Assembly (NCBI GenBank): GCA_903889965.1
Contig: CAISZM010000009.1
Span: forward strand, 1 to 46,455
DNA: 46,455 bases
Origin: an uncultured Elusimicrobia bacterium
Lineage (GTDB): Bacteria > Elusimicrobiota > Elusimicrobia > Elusimicrobiales > UBA9959
Reading direction: 5' to 3'
The notes below the pieces were generated by a model, which was not told the DNA's origin, did no database searches, and saw only the letters and a program-made list of their open reading frames with translations. Position numbers and translations under genes: made by a program. Below, one piece after another: positions 1 through 8,851 of the stretch (its first letter is position 1; each line of letters begins with the position of its first letter).

Positions 1-27
1 GCGCGGCGAAGAAGAAAATAAAGGGCG

Positions 28-273
28 TCCGGGTTTCCCGCAGGTAAAACAGCCGAGGGCCGGGCATGGGGTTACTCTGAAGCCAATGCTTGTGCAGGTG
101 CCGTGACAGGCGCTATGCGTATCAGACGGCCGCTTTGGGGAAGGGGTGGACTGGGCTTCCAGAGGTTTGCTACGGACACCGCAGTGCACCCGCTTCGGGG
201 GGAACCGCGCAACGGTTCCTGCGCGGCGGAATGGGCAACCCCATGCCCGGCCCGTACCCAGGCTAAACCCGGA
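28..273 (+). repeat. Dispersed inverted-repeat element, copy 1 (246 bp)
   Basis: The ends are inverted repeats. TCCGGGTTT at 28-36 mirrors AAACCCGGA at 265-273, and the 17-mer GGGCCGGGCATGGGGTT at 57-73 is perfectly complementary to 237-253. Inside are a small hairpin (GGAACCG/CGGTTCC near 201-219) and a 40-bp core at 143-182. A second copy lies at 12339-12586. Short frames across it look like by-products. The bases before it (1-27) may hold the end of an upstream gene, but two frames compete (stops at 21 and 45), so I call none. It could be a MITE-like element or a structured RNA. Confidence 0.8.
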
Positions 274-302
274 AGCCCCCAGCCCTGAAGAAGAGTAAAC
301 GC

Positions 303-869
303 ATGCCGACGATAATTTTCAACAAGCCTTATGGCGCGCTCTCGCAGTTCACCAGCGAGCACGGGCACCCGTCACTGGCGGACTTCGGCCTGCCGAAAGG
401 CGTCTACCCGGCCGGCCGTCTGGACCACGACAGCGAAGGACTGCTGCTGCTCACCTCGGACGGAGCCTTGCAGGCCCATATTTCCGACCCGCGCCATAAG
501 ACGCCGAAAACGTACTGGGCCCAGGTGGAAAGGGAGATCACCGATACGGCGCTGGCGCTGCTGCGCGGCGGTCTTACGCTCAAGGACGGTCCGACCCTTC
601 CCTGCGGCGCGCGCCGTCTGGACGACCCGGGCCTGCCGCCGAGGAACCCGCCCATACGCTTCCGGAAGACCGTTCCCACCTCCTGGGTGGAACTGGTGCT
701 GAAAGAAGGCCGCAACCGGCAGGTACGCCGGATGCTGGCCTGCGTGGGTTTCCCGGTGCTGAGGCTGGTGCGCCGCGCCATAGGGCCGCTGACCGGGGCC
801 GGTCTGGAACCTGGGCAATGGCGGGAGCTGGACGGCCGGGAAATAGAAAGTTTAAAATGCAAAATATAA
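303..869 (+). CDS. rluE: 23S rRNA pseudouridine synthase, RluE/RsuA family
   Basis: The 188-residue protein isomerises a uridine in rRNA to pseudouridine in the cytoplasm. It opens with the RluE-like IIFNKPYG segment and has the catalytic motif GRLDHDSEGLLLLTSDG near residues 39-55, where the Asp of RLD is the nucleophile. The family motif EGRNRQVRRML follows near residues 138-148. There is no N-terminal S4 domain, which fits RluE rather than RsuA or RluB. A purine-rich stretch (GAAGAAGAG) precedes the ATG. It stands alone, with the inverted-repeat element only about 30 bases upstream. The exact target (U2457 in E. coli for RluE) is inferred from the family. Confidence 0.88.
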   Translation: MPTIIFNKPYGALSQFTSEHGHPSLADFGLPKGVYPAGRLDHDSEGLLLLTSDGALQAHISDPRHKTPKTYWAQVEREITDTALALLRGGLTLKDGPTLPCGARRLDDPGLPPRNPPIRFRKTVPTSWVELVLKEGRNRQVRRMLACVGFPVLRLVRRAIGPLTGAGLEPGQWRELDGREIESLKCKI

Positions 870-959
870 GCTCCGGGGCCGGAAGGTCCCGCGCCTTACA
901 TTTCCCGCTTTGCGTAACAGGTTTCACTTCGGAGTTCAGTATCGTTTAAGGAGATAAAC

Positions 960-1847
960 ATGCCGCTTCCCACCCGCATAGGTTTCATCGGGCTTGGCAT
1001 AATGGGCCGGGCTATCGCCGCTAACCTGGTAAAAGCCGGGTTCCAGGTATCCGTATACAACCGGACCAGGGAGAAAACCATGGAGTTCGCGGACATGGGC
1101 TGCCAGGTGGCGGCCACGCCGGGCGCGCTGGCGAAGATGAGCGATACGATCATAACAATGGTTTCGGATCCGGCGGCCATGCAGGCCGTAATGGACGGAC
1201 CGGACGGTTTTTTCCCCGCCTTCTCCGAGGGTAAAGCCCTTATAAACATGAGCACCCTTTCCCCGGACTACACTTCCTCCCTGGCGGCTAAGTGCCTGGC
1301 GGCCGGCATCACCTTCCTCGACTGCCCGGTTTCCGGCTCCAAATCAGCCGCGGAGAACGCCCAGCTTGTTATACTGGCGGGCGGGGAAAAAATGACCGTG
1401 GGAAGATTCACCCCGCTGCTGAAAGCCATGGGGAACGCCGTGGTCTACGCCGGACCCGCGCCGGCCGGCACGGCCCTGAAACTCTGCATAAACCTTATAG
1501 TGGCGCAGTTGACCACCGCCTTGGCCGAGGCCGCGGCCCTGGCCGAAGCCCAGGACCTCAGCCCCGAGCTGATCTTTGAGACCCTCAAGGAGAATTCCGC
1601 GCTGAACTGCGGTTATTTCAGCCTCAAGAAAAAGAATATCCTCGGTAAAGAATATCCGCCGGCTTTCCCGCTTAAGCACATGCTGAAAGACGCCGGGTTC
1701 ATGCTGGCGGAGGCCGCCAAGAGGGGTTTGGAACTCCCGGTCACGGCCGCCGTGGAAAAGCTGATGGCTAAATCATATAATAGCGGCTACGGCGATAAAG
1801 ACCTCACCGTGGTGCTCGCGAACCTGACCGAGCCGCTGAGGCGTTAG
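960..1847 (+). CDS. NAD(P)-dependent beta-hydroxyacid dehydrogenase (HIBADH / glyoxylate reductase family)
   Basis: The 295-residue cytosolic oxidoreductase has an N-terminal Rossmann motif GFIGLGIMGRAIAANL (residues 8-23). The substrate-binding segment DCPVSGSKSAAENAQL is near residues 121-136, and the GTALKLCIN segment carries the expected catalytic Lys near residue 177. These are hallmarks of 3-hydroxyisobutyrate dehydrogenase and of the plant-type glyoxylate/succinic-semialdehyde reductases. The SGS rather than SGG variant and the length favour the latter group, but substrate cannot be fixed from sequence. AAGGAG lies 6 bases before the ATG. A small membrane-protein gene follows after 13 bases. 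Confidence 0.85.
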   Translation: MPLPTRIGFIGLGIMGRAIAANLVKAGFQVSVYNRTREKTMEFADMGCQVAATPGALAKMSDTIITMVSDPAAMQAVMDGPDGFFPAFSEGKALINMSTLSPDYTSSLAAKCLAAGITFLDCPVSGSKSAAENAQLVILAGGEKMTVGRFTPLLKAMGNAVVYAGPAPAGTALKLCINLIVAQLTTALAEAAALAEAQDLSPELIFETLKENSALNCGYFSLKKKNILGKEYPPAFPLKHMLKDAGFMLAEAAKRGLELPVTAAVEKLMAKSYNSGYGDKDLTVVLANLTEPLRR

Positions 1848-1860
1848 CCGGGAGAAAATA

Positions 1861-2052
1861 ATGCGCAAAAACATAGCCGCGGTGCTCAGGGCCTGGCTGG
1901 AGTTCACCAAAAGCCACCCGTTCATAAGCATAGTTGTTTCGCTGATAATTATCGCGGCCTCCGCATGCGGGATATATCTGGCCGCGCGCCAGATACCCAC
2001 GCTCATGCAGATGCCTTGCCTTATCAGCCCGGGCGGGGGCTGCGCGGGCTGA
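1861..2052 (+). CDS. Small single-span membrane protein, unknown
   Basis: The 63-residue frame starts 13 bases after the dehydrogenase stop, with GGGAG just upstream of the ATG. A basic N-terminus (MRKN) and polar stretch are followed by one hydrophobic helix at about residues 20-42, then a short tail ending in a Gly/Cys-rich segment (GGGCAG). I do not recognise a family. Position and ribosome site suggest it is translated with the dehydrogenase. It is short enough that a chance frame cannot be excluded. The 156 bases after it, up to the MFS gene, hold no gene. Confidence 0.45.
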   Translation: MRKNIAAVLRAWLEFTKSHPFISIVVSLIIIAASACGIYLAARQIPTLMQMPCLISPGGGCAG

Positions 2053-2208
2053 ACGCCGCGGAACGGGCGGAAGGCCCGCAGGCAGATGGATTTTAATACC
2101 CCGGCCGACCCGCTGAAATAACCGGCGCCGGCACGCCGGAACCTTCAGGTTAAAGCTGACTCCCTCTTTGAGCGCGCCATTAAGGAAAATTTTAAAAAGG
2201 ACTAACGC

Positions 2209-3402
2209 ATGGGTTTTTTTAAGGACATGAAGAGCGGCCTGACGCGCAATGTCACATTCCTGGGCGTCGTGAGCGGGCTGACCGACATCTCGAGCGAGAT
2301 GCTTTACCCGATAGTCCCGGTCTTCCTTACCACGGTGCTTGGCGCGCCCATGCAGGTGGTGGGCCTTATAGAGGGCGTGGCGGAGGCTACGGCCAGCTTT
2401 GTAAAGATACTCGGCGGACGCATGTCCGACAGGGCCGGGAAACGCAAACCGTTCGTGATCGCAGGCTATTCTCTTTCCGCCTTTTCGAAACCGGTACTGG
2501 CCCTGGCCGGCACCTGGCATTTCGTTCTTTTTTCCCGCTTCCTAGACCGCGTCGGCAAAGGCGTGCGCACGTCCGCGCGCGACGCCCTCATTTCCTCCTC
2601 GGTGGACAAGGAACACTGGGGAAAAGCCTTCGGCTTCCACCGCGCCATGGACACCATGGGCGCGGCGCTGGGCCCGCTGGCTGCTTTGGCCATGCTGCAT
2701 TTCATGCCCGTAAATTCCCCGAATTACCGCCTCATATTCATAACGGCATTTTTTCCCGCCCTTCTGGGGGTAGGCGTTCTGATGTATTTTGTAAGTGAAG
2801 CCGCGGCGGCCCCGGCCGCGGGCGCGGCGCCGGCCCCCCGCTCTCCTATGAGCGCCGATTTCAAGACCTTCACCGCGCTTTACGCCTTGTTCGCCATAGG
2901 CAACTCCAGCGACGTGTTCCTGATAATGAAAGCCAGGAACATGGGCTTCACACTCACCGGCGTCATACTGGCCTATACCGGCTACAACCTGGTTTACGCT
3001 TTCATGGCCACCCCCGCCGGCTGGCTCGCTGATAAGCTTGGCAAGCTGAAAACGATGATCTTCGGTTTCCTGATCTTCGCCTCTGTTTATCTGGGCTTCG
3101 CTCTGGCCGCAAAGACCTGGATGATATGGGCGCTCTTCGCCCTTTACGGTTTCTACGGCGCCTTCAACGAGGGCATAGCCAAGGCTGTGATCTCCCACCT
3201 GAGCGCCGGCGATAACCGCGCCTCGGCCATGGGCTACTTCCAGGGAACCCTTGGCTTCCTCACTTTCGCCGCCAGCGCCATGGCCGGGCTCCTCTGGGAC
3301 AAAGTCTCCCCGGCGGCCCCTTTCCTCGTCGGCGCCTCGATGGCGCTGCTCGCCGGAGCGTCGCTCACGGCCTGGACCCGCAGGCGCAGTTTCTCTTTCT
3401 AA
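2209..3402 (+). CDS. Major facilitator superfamily transporter
   Basis: The 397-residue inner-membrane carrier has about 11-12 hydrophobic segments in two halves, joined by an Ala/Pro-rich cytoplasmic linker near residues 200-215. The MFS loop-2/3 signature appears as GGRMSDRAGKRKP (about residues 69-81) and is echoed in the second half as GWLADKLGKLK. An RVGKGVRTSARDALI motif near residues 116-130 is typical of a bacterial MFS branch with no firm substrate. AAAAGGA precedes the ATG. Its stop is one base before the start of the cysteine-desulfidase-like gene, so the two are probably co-transcribed. Substrate unknown; an amino acid or sulfur compound would fit the neighbour. Confidence 0.85.
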   Translation: MGFFKDMKSGLTRNVTFLGVVSGLTDISSEMLYPIVPVFLTTVLGAPMQVVGLIEGVAEATASFVKILGGRMSDRAGKRKPFVIAGYSLSAFSKPVLALAGTWHFVLFSRFLDRVGKGVRTSARDALISSSVDKEHWGKAFGFHRAMDTMGAALGPLAALAMLHFMPVNSPNYRLIFITAFFPALLGVGVLMYFVSEAAAAPAAGAAPAPRSPMSADFKTFTALYALFAIGNSSDVFLIMKARNMGFTLTGVILAYTGYNLVYAFMATPAGWLADKLGKLKTMIFGFLIFASVYLGFALAAKTWMIWALFALYGFYGAFNEGIAKAVISHLSAGDNRASAMGYFQGTLGFLTFAASAMAGLLWDKVSPAAPFLVGASMALLAGASLTAWTRRRSFSF

Positions 3403-3403
3403 T

Positions 3404-4684
3404 ATGACCACACTGCTCAAGGAAGTTTTAGATCACGAAGTTTATCCCGCCATGGGCTGCACCGAGCCCGTAGCCGTGGCCTTCGCCGCCGCTTCCGCCG
3501 CCAAGCTGCTCGGCGGGCGCACCACCGGCGTCCTCGTCAGGATGGACCCCGGCACTTACAAGAACGGGTTAGCGGTGGCCATACCGAACACTAAAGGCCA
3601 GAAAGGGAACCTGCTGGCCGCGGCCATCGGCTCGGTGGCCCGCAAGCCGGAACTCGGCGCGGAACTCTTCAAGGGCTTGAGCGCGGCGCGTCTGAAAGAA
3701 GCCTCTATCCTGGTAAAGACCGGCAAAGCCGGCATAGCCGTGGATTACTCCAGGAAGGGCATATATATCTCGGCATGCGTTAAAGCCGGGCGGGAGACCG
3801 CGCTCTGCGTCCTCGAGGGAAGCCACAGCAAGATAGCCCTGCTGAAGCTGAACGGTAAAACCGTGAGCAGGTCCGGGAAAGCCGGCGGCAGAACCATTCC
3901 CCCGTACAAAAAAATTCTAAAGAAGTCCTCCCTTCGGGACCTTTTCCGCGAAGTGGAAAAAATAACGCCTGCGGAACTCTCCTACATAAAAAAGGGCGTA
4001 GAGATGAACCTGGCCGCCGCGCGCGAAGGCCTGAAACTTAAAAAGGTCGGCTACTACATAGAAGACCTGATTCAAAAAGGCTACCTTAAGCGCGACATCC
4101 TTTCAAACACGAAGTTGACCACAGCGGCCGCTACTGACGCCCGGATGGCGGGCTCCCCCGTTCCGGTGATGTCCAGCGGCGAGTCCGGCAACCAGGGCGT
4201 GGTGGCCGTACTCGTGCCATGGCTGGTGGGCAAGGCTTTCCGCGTGCCCGAAAAGCGGATCCTTAAAAGCATCGCCCTCTCGCACCTGGTCAACTCCTAC
4301 ATAAAGGTTTTCACCGGGGAACTGGCCCCCATCTGCGGCTGCGCGGTCGCCGCCGGGGTGGGCGCCTCGGTGGCGGTGGTCTGGCAGCGCTGCGGCGCGG
4401 ACTCGAAAAAAGCCGCGCTCGCAGTTAACACCGTTATAAGCGATATAGGCGGCATGCTTTGCGACGGCGCCAAGAGCGGCTGCGCCCTCAAGGTCGCCTC
4501 CTCAGCGGACTCCGCCATACGGGCGGCCTGGATGGCCTCCAACGGCGAGGGTATAACCGGCGCCGAGGGCTTCATAGGGGGAACCGCCGAGGCCACCATC
4601 AGGAACATCGCCCGCATCTCCAGCATAGGCATGGATAAGGTCGACCGGATAATCCTGGATATAATGTCCGCCAAAAAAAACTAA
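3404..4684 (+). CDS. L-cysteine desulfidase-like protein (UPF0597 / CdsB / YhaM family)
   Basis: The 426-residue cytosolic protein resembles the iron-sulfur L-cysteine desulfidase and L-serine dehydratase alpha-chain fold. Characterised relatives convert L-cysteine to pyruvate, ammonia and sulfide. Conserved features are HEVYPAMGCTEPVAVAFA at the N-terminus (first cluster Cys), GNQGVVAVLVP in the middle, CGCAVAAGVGASVA, and GMLCDGAKSGCALK near the C-terminus (other cluster Cys). I chose the ATG at 3404, one base after the MFS stop, because homology begins at once (LLKEVLDHEVYPAMG). A longer in-frame reading from 3251 only runs through the MFS gene. A serine dehydratase role is the main alternative. 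Confidence 0.85.
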   Translation: MTTLLKEVLDHEVYPAMGCTEPVAVAFAAASAAKLLGGRTTGVLVRMDPGTYKNGLAVAIPNTKGQKGNLLAAAIGSVARKPELGAELFKGLSAARLKEASILVKTGKAGIAVDYSRKGIYISACVKAGRETALCVLEGSHSKIALLKLNGKTVSRSGKAGGRTIPPYKKILKKSSLRDLFREVEKITPAELSYIKKGVEMNLAAAREGLKLKKVGYYIEDLIQKGYLKRDILSNTKLTTAAATDARMAGSPVPVMSSGESGNQGVVAVLVPWLVGKAFRVPEKRILKSIALSHLVNSYIKVFTGELAPICGCAVAAGVGASVAVVWQRCGADSKKAALAVNTVISDIGGMLCDGAKSGCALKVASSADSAIRAAWMASNGEGITGAEGFIGGTAEATIRNIARISSIGMDKVDRIILDIMSAKKN

Positions 4685-4698
4685 CCCGGTTTCCTTGA

Positions 4699-4704
4699 TA
4701 TAAT
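4699..4704 (+). promoter_or_regulatory. TATAAT box 7 bases before the GH57 start (leaderless type)
   Basis: A perfect TATAAT is followed by 7 bases and then the ATG at 4712. There is no Shine-Dalgarno between them and no clear TTGACA upstream. Transcription would start at or next to the ATG. Confidence 0.55.
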
Positions 4705-4711
4705 TACACTG

Positions 4712-5788
4712 ATGGAAAAACATCACGCCTCTCACAGCAGGTTTTTCGCGCTGCACGCCCATTTTTACCAGCCTCCCCGCGAGAATCCCTGGACCGGCCA
4801 GATAGACCCCCAGCCCTCCGCCTGGCCTTTCCACGACTGGAACTCCCGCATAGCGCGGGAATGCTACCTGCCCAACGCCTGCGCCAGGATAAACGATTCC
4901 TCGGGCCGCGTTCTCCAGCTCGCCAATAATTACCTGCACATGAATTTCAACTTCGGGCCCACGCTTTTCTCCTGGCTGGAGAAAAACTACCCTTTCTACT
5001 ACAGGAAGATAATACAGGCCGGCCGCGACTCGCTGGAACGCACGGGCCATTCCAATGCCATAGCCCAGGCGTATAACCACATGATAATGCCGCTGGCCTC
5101 TTTCCAGGACCAGCTCACGCAGGCCCTCTGGGGCATAAAGGACTTCGAGCACAGGTTCGGCTTCAAACCCGAAGCTATGTGGCTGCCCGAGACCGCCGCG
5201 TCGGACGACACGCTCCGCCTGATGGTGGACCTGGGCATGAAATACGTGATACTTTCCCCCTACCAGGCCGAAAAGATAAAAGCGCACAACGCGCACGCGT
5301 GGGAGGACGTCTCCTCCGGGGATTTCGACACCACCCGGCCCTACTCATGGCACGACACGCTTCCCGACGGCACCCGCATAAAGAACCGCAGCCTGGCCGT
5401 GTTCTTCTACGACGGCCCCCTCTCGAAAGCCGCGGCCTTTGAAGACCTCACCCGCGATTCCTCCGCTTTCGCCGAGCGCGTGGAGGGCTGCTACAGGCAC
5501 GGCAGCCAGGGGCCCCAGCTGGTCAGCATGGCCGTCGACGGAGAGACCTTCGGCCACCACCATAAGTTCGGCGAGATGACCCTGGCCCACGCCTTCCTGC
5601 ACGAGCTTAAGAAGCGCGGGATAGAGACCGTGAATTTCGGCCAGTACCTGGCCGCGAACCCCCCCGCGGCACGAGGTGCGCGTAAAGCCCGGCCCGGACG
5701 GCGAAGGCACCGCCTGGAGCTGCGCGCACGGGGTGCGCCGCTGGAAGGGGGGCTGCGATTGCGGAAGGGAGGACAGCTTCAACCTTAA
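4712..5788 (+). CDS. GH57 glycoside hydrolase, N-terminal part (catalytic domain), cut off by a frameshift
   Basis: This frame carries the GH57 catalytic domain of COG1449-type alpha-amylase/alpha-mannosidase-like proteins: FFALHAHFYQPPRENPW at residues 11-27, the nucleophile Glu in MWLPETAASDD (E160) and the acid/base Asp in MAVDGETFGHHH (D276). Homology ends at about residue 319 (AANPP). The remaining Arg-rich tail is out of frame. The true continuation (HEVRVKPG) lies in the next frame, read from 5676. One extra C in the C7 run at 5659-5665 explains the break; six C would read NPPRHEVRVK. Together the two parts make an intact protein of about 819 residues acting on alpha-glucans. It may be a sequencing slip or a true lesion. 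Confidence 0.85.
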   Translation: MEKHHASHSRFFALHAHFYQPPRENPWTGQIDPQPSAWPFHDWNSRIARECYLPNACARINDSSGRVLQLANNYLHMNFNFGPTLFSWLEKNYPFYYRKIIQAGRDSLERTGHSNAIAQAYNHMIMPLASFQDQLTQALWGIKDFEHRFGFKPEAMWLPETAASDDTLRLMVDLGMKYVILSPYQAEKIKAHNAHAWEDVSSGDFDTTRPYSWHDTLPDGTRIKNRSLAVFFYDGPLSKAAAFEDLTRDSSAFAERVEGCYRHGSQGPQLVSMAVDGETFGHHHKFGEMTLAHAFLHELKKRGIETVNFGQYLAANPPAARGARKARPGRRRHRLELRARGAPLEGGLRLRKGGQLQP

Positions 5789-7169
5789 CTGGCGCCTCCC
5801 CTTCAGGGCCGCCCTCAACAGCCTGCGCGACGCCGCCGCCGACATTTACTCCGCCGAGGGGGCCAAGTTTTTCCGCGCGCCCTGGGAAACCAGGAACGAT
5901 TACGTTTCCCTGATGCTCGACCGGTCCGGCGGGACCCGTGACGCTTTTTTCGAAAAACACTCCCGGCGGCCGCTTGAAAAAGCCGAAAAAACAAGGGCAC
6001 TGGAACTGCTGGAGATGCAGAGGCACGCGATGTTCATGTTCACCAGCTGCGGCTGGTTCTTCTCCGACATCTCCCGCATTGAGGCCGTTCAGAACCTGCG
6101 CTACGCCGCTCGCGCCGCGGAAACCATGCGCGAACTCGGTTTCGAGAACGCCGACCGCGGTTTCATGTCCCTGCTCGAGATGGCCCATTCGAACTACCCC
6201 GAGGCCGGGGACGGGCTTAAGCTTTATCACAAGATACTGTCAGAGAACGCCATGGCGCGCCAGAAAGCGGCGGCCCTGCTGATAGCGGAAACCACGCTTT
6301 GCGGCGATGAGCCGCCGACGGAGGGGTCCGTCCGCTCCGAAGAACGCATGAACAGGGACGGAGTGCTCTACCTGCGCGGGAAAGTTCCCGCCCCGGGCCC
6401 GGAGGAACCGTCCCACTTCTCCTTCTGCTACCTGCGCCGCGACGAAGAATTCCCGCTGATGTTTTTCTCCGGCAGCGGAGGCTCGGCCCGGTTCGGCGAG
6501 ATATTCGCCCTGGGCGAGCCCGCCGCCATCCTGGCCGCGCTGGAAAAAGAGCCGGGGACAGCTCGCGTCACTTTCGACGATTTCTCCTGGGAGGAGCGCA
6601 CCCTTTACGCCTGGATGCTGGCCGACGCGGCCAAGCGGAGCCACTCGGCCGCGATCTTCAAGATCCTCGACGACTACCTCTACCTGCTGGCCCGCCTTCC
6701 CGGCCGCGCGCTGGCCTCATGGGCCCCGCTGCGGGGCCAGGCGGCCATCTACGCCCGCCAGGCCGCGGAAATAGTTTTCGCGAGGTCGCTGCGCTCGGGC
6801 TCCCCCGGCGAAATCGAGAAGCTGGCCGTCCTTGCCGCGCGCATCAAAGCCGCGGGGCTGGAAGCGGGCTTCGACCCTTACCCCGAGGCCGCCTCGACCC
6901 TTGCCCTGAACACGGCCGCCGCGGCCATATCGTCCCCCTCCGCGCAAACGCTCGCGCCGCTCGTAAACCTGCTTAAGGCCGCGCGCGCCCTGGGCGCCCA
7001 TGACCTCATGTTCCACCTTCAGAACTGCCTTGCGGACCTCTTCGCCTCGGCGGAGAAGAACGCCCTCCCGCCCGACACGGCCGCATCGGTAAAGGAATTG
7101 TACTCCCTGTCGGGACTGATAATAGAAAGGTTCAACAGCAGGCTGGAAGAAATGGCGGCGAAGAAGTAA
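5676..7169 (+). CDS. GH57-linked DUF3536 domain, C-terminal part of the same broken gene
   Basis: This frame continues the GH57 protein after the slip at 5659-5665. It begins with TAWSCAHGVRRWKGGCDCG, the conserved junction after the catalytic domain in GH57-DUF3536 proteins, and the rest is a mostly helical domain of about 480 residues. The listed ATG at 5676 is internal to the natural protein, and there is no ribosome site in front of it. The mature protein would be cytosolic; no signal peptide is seen in the N-terminal part. A strong two-way terminator follows. DUF3536 has no assigned activity; its fusion to GH57 suggests glucan handling. Confidence 0.8.
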   Translation: MRVKPGPDGEGTAWSCAHGVRRWKGGCDCGREDSFNLNWRLPFRAALNSLRDAAADIYSAEGAKFFRAPWETRNDYVSLMLDRSGGTRDAFFEKHSRRPLEKAEKTRALELLEMQRHAMFMFTSCGWFFSDISRIEAVQNLRYAARAAETMRELGFENADRGFMSLLEMAHSNYPEAGDGLKLYHKILSENAMARQKAAALLIAETTLCGDEPPTEGSVRSEERMNRDGVLYLRGKVPAPGPEEPSHFSFCYLRRDEEFPLMFFSGSGGSARFGEIFALGEPAAILAALEKEPGTARVTFDDFSWEERTLYAWMLADAAKRSHSAAIFKILDDYLYLLARLPGRALASWAPLRGQAAIYARQAAEIVFARSLRSGSPGEIEKLAVLAARIKAAGLEAGFDPYPEAASTLALNTAAAAISSPSAQTLAPLVNLLKAARALGAHDLMFHLQNCLADLFASAEKNALPPDTAASVKELYSLSGLIIERFNSRLEEMAAKK

Positions 7170-7180
7170 CAGGCGGAAAC

Positions 7181-7220
7181 AAAAAAAACCGCGGCTCATG
7201 CAGGCCGCGGTTTTTTTGTT
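7181..7220. terminator. Bidirectional rho-independent terminator
   Basis: A 9-bp stem AACCGCGGC/GCCGCGGTT lies between an A8 run and a T7 run, so it can serve both the GH57 gene on the plus strand and the branching-enzyme operon on the minus strand. Confidence 0.92.
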
Positions 7221-7231
7221 TTCAGACGGGG

Positions 7232-8851
7232 TCAGCTGCGCTGCGCGCGCTCCATTTCCTCTGTGGAGAAAACCCTGTAGTTTATCTCGGGGAATATATT
7301 ATCCCGCCACTCTATATCCTTCAGGAAGTTTTCCTCTATCCTGTTGCCCATGATCTGCTCGTACAGGCCGTTGAAGCGGTTGGTATGGGAGACGAAGCGC
7401 TTAGTGGAGTAGCTCTTTGCCGTGCCGACCGTCATCAGGAAAGCCCAGTCGGAGGACATGCCGAGCACCACCTCGCGGGCGCACTGGTTGAGGGCGCGCC
7501 GCAGCGTCCCGTCGGCAGAAGGGAATTTGTTGGCCATTTCCACCATGCGCTCCACCTGTTTGTGCATGTGGCGGTACATCCAGTCATTGGTCCCGTTCAG
7601 CCATACCTCGTTATATCCCTTGTCCCCCCACGTGGACATTGAGGGCTGCACCACCTGATTGTCCGGATGGATAGCCAGGTATTCGCTCGGCGTCACCATC
7701 TTTACGGTCTTCTGGTCATGATGCATCTTCTTGAACAGGAACTCCAGGAAATCAGTTCCCTCGTACCACCAGTGGCCGTACAGCTCGGCATCGTACATGG
7801 AGACGACCATCGGTTTCCTTCCCAGGAAGCCGTTGAGATGCTCTATCTGGCGTTCGCGGTTGAACATGAAGTTGCCGGCGTGGCTGGCCGCTATCTCCCT
7901 GGCCTCGGCCGGGTTATAAGGAGCCTTCTCGTTCAGCCCGACCTTGCCGGTGATCTTGCAGTACTTCATGCCGATATTGCGGCGTACGCCGTCCTGGTGC
8001 AGGTAGGGTTTAACGTAATCGTATTCGAGGTCGTAGCCCAGGTCGCGGTAAAACTCGCGGTAGCGGTGGTCGCCCGGGTAGCCGGTTTCGGCGCTCCATA
8101 CCTGCTGGGCGCTTTCCATGTCGCGGCCGAAGGCAGCGACGCCGGTGGGGCAGTACACCGGGGCGTACACGCCGTAGCGCGGCCGCGGGCTGCCGTAAAT
8201 TATGCCGTGCGTCTCGAGGAAGAAGAAGCGTATGCCCTGCGCCTTCAGGAAGACGTCGTCCCCGGGGTTGTAGGCGCATTCTGCCAGCCAGATACCCCGC
8301 GGGCCGCGGCCGAAATGTTTCCGGTAATCGTCGGCCGCCAGTTTTATCTGCGCATGCACCGCTTCCTTGCGCAGTTCCAGCGGGAGGAAGCCGTGCGTCG
8401 CCCCGCAGGTTATTATTTCCAGCTTGCCCATATCCTGGAATTTTTTAAAGCCTTCCAGGATGTTCCCGTGATAGTAGTCCTCGTAGAGTTCCCGTATGCG
8501 GCGGAACTTGGTCTCGTACATCTTCGCCACATCGTAAAACTGCGTGTTGCGGTTGCGGACCACTTCCTTCTCGGCCAGCTCCAGGCGCAGGCTGTAGTAG
8601 CGTCGGAAGCGCTCACGGAGCAGGCTGTCCGCCATCATGTTGCAAAGCGGCGGGGTGATGGACATCGTAACGCGGAAATCCGTGCCCTCCGCTGTCAGAC
8701 GTTCGTATACGTCCAGGAGCGGCAGGTAGGTCTCGCACATGGCCTCGAAATACCAGTCTTCCTCGAGGAAGTCTTCGTACTCCGGGTGGCGTATGAACGG
8801 GAGGTGGGCGTGGAGAACCAACGCCAGATAGCCTTTTTCTTTATTTGGCAT
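7232..8851 (-). CDS. GH57-type 1,4-alpha-glucan branching enzyme
   Basis: The 539-residue cytosolic enzyme forms alpha-1,6 branches in glycogen. Its GH57 motifs match the characterised branching enzymes: LVLHAHLPFIRHPEYE near residue 11, TCGATHGFLPL near 148, the nucleophile Glu in GIWLAECAY (E191), the catalytic Asp in MYDAELYGHWWYEG (D354), and the branching-enzyme C-terminal domain with WLNGTNDWMY and SSDWAFL. The length is typical of this class (about 530). The start lies inside the DUF4912 gene upstream, with 11 bases of overlap, so the two are translationally coupled. Confidence 0.93.
   Translation of the reverse strand: MPNKEKGYLALVLHAHLPFIRHPEYEDFLEEDWYFEAMCETYLPLLDVYERLTAEGTDFRVTMSITPPLCNMMADSLLRERFRRYYSLRLELAEKEVVRNRNTQFYDVAKMYETKFRRIRELYEDYYHGNILEGFKKFQDMGKLEIITCGATHGFLPLELRKEAVHAQIKLAADDYRKHFGRGPRGIWLAECAYNPGDDVFLKAQGIRFFFLETHGIIYGSPRPRYGVYAPVYCPTGVAAFGRDMESAQQVWSAETGYPGDHRYREFYRDLGYDLEYDYVKPYLHQDGVRRNIGMKYCKITGKVGLNEKAPYNPAEAREIAASHAGNFMFNRERQIEHLNGFLGRKPMVVSMYDAELYGHWWYEGTDFLEFLFKKMHHDQKTVKMVTPSEYLAIHPDNQVVQPSMSTWGDKGYNEVWLNGTNDWMYRHMHKQVERMVEMANKFPSADGTLRRALNQCAREVVLGMSSDWAFLMTVGTAKSYSTKRFVSHTNRFNGLYEQIMGNRIEENFLKDIEWRDNIFPEINYRVFSTEEMERAQRS

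Noticed and set aside
1-45. 3' end of an upstream gene
   Set aside because: Two frames could end here (stops at 21 and 45), there is too little sequence to choose, and the repeat begins at 28.
103-288. Small proteins encoded inside the repeat elements
   Set aside because: Frames differ between copies, are interrupted by the module differences, and give Arg/Gly/Pro-rich products with no ribosome site.
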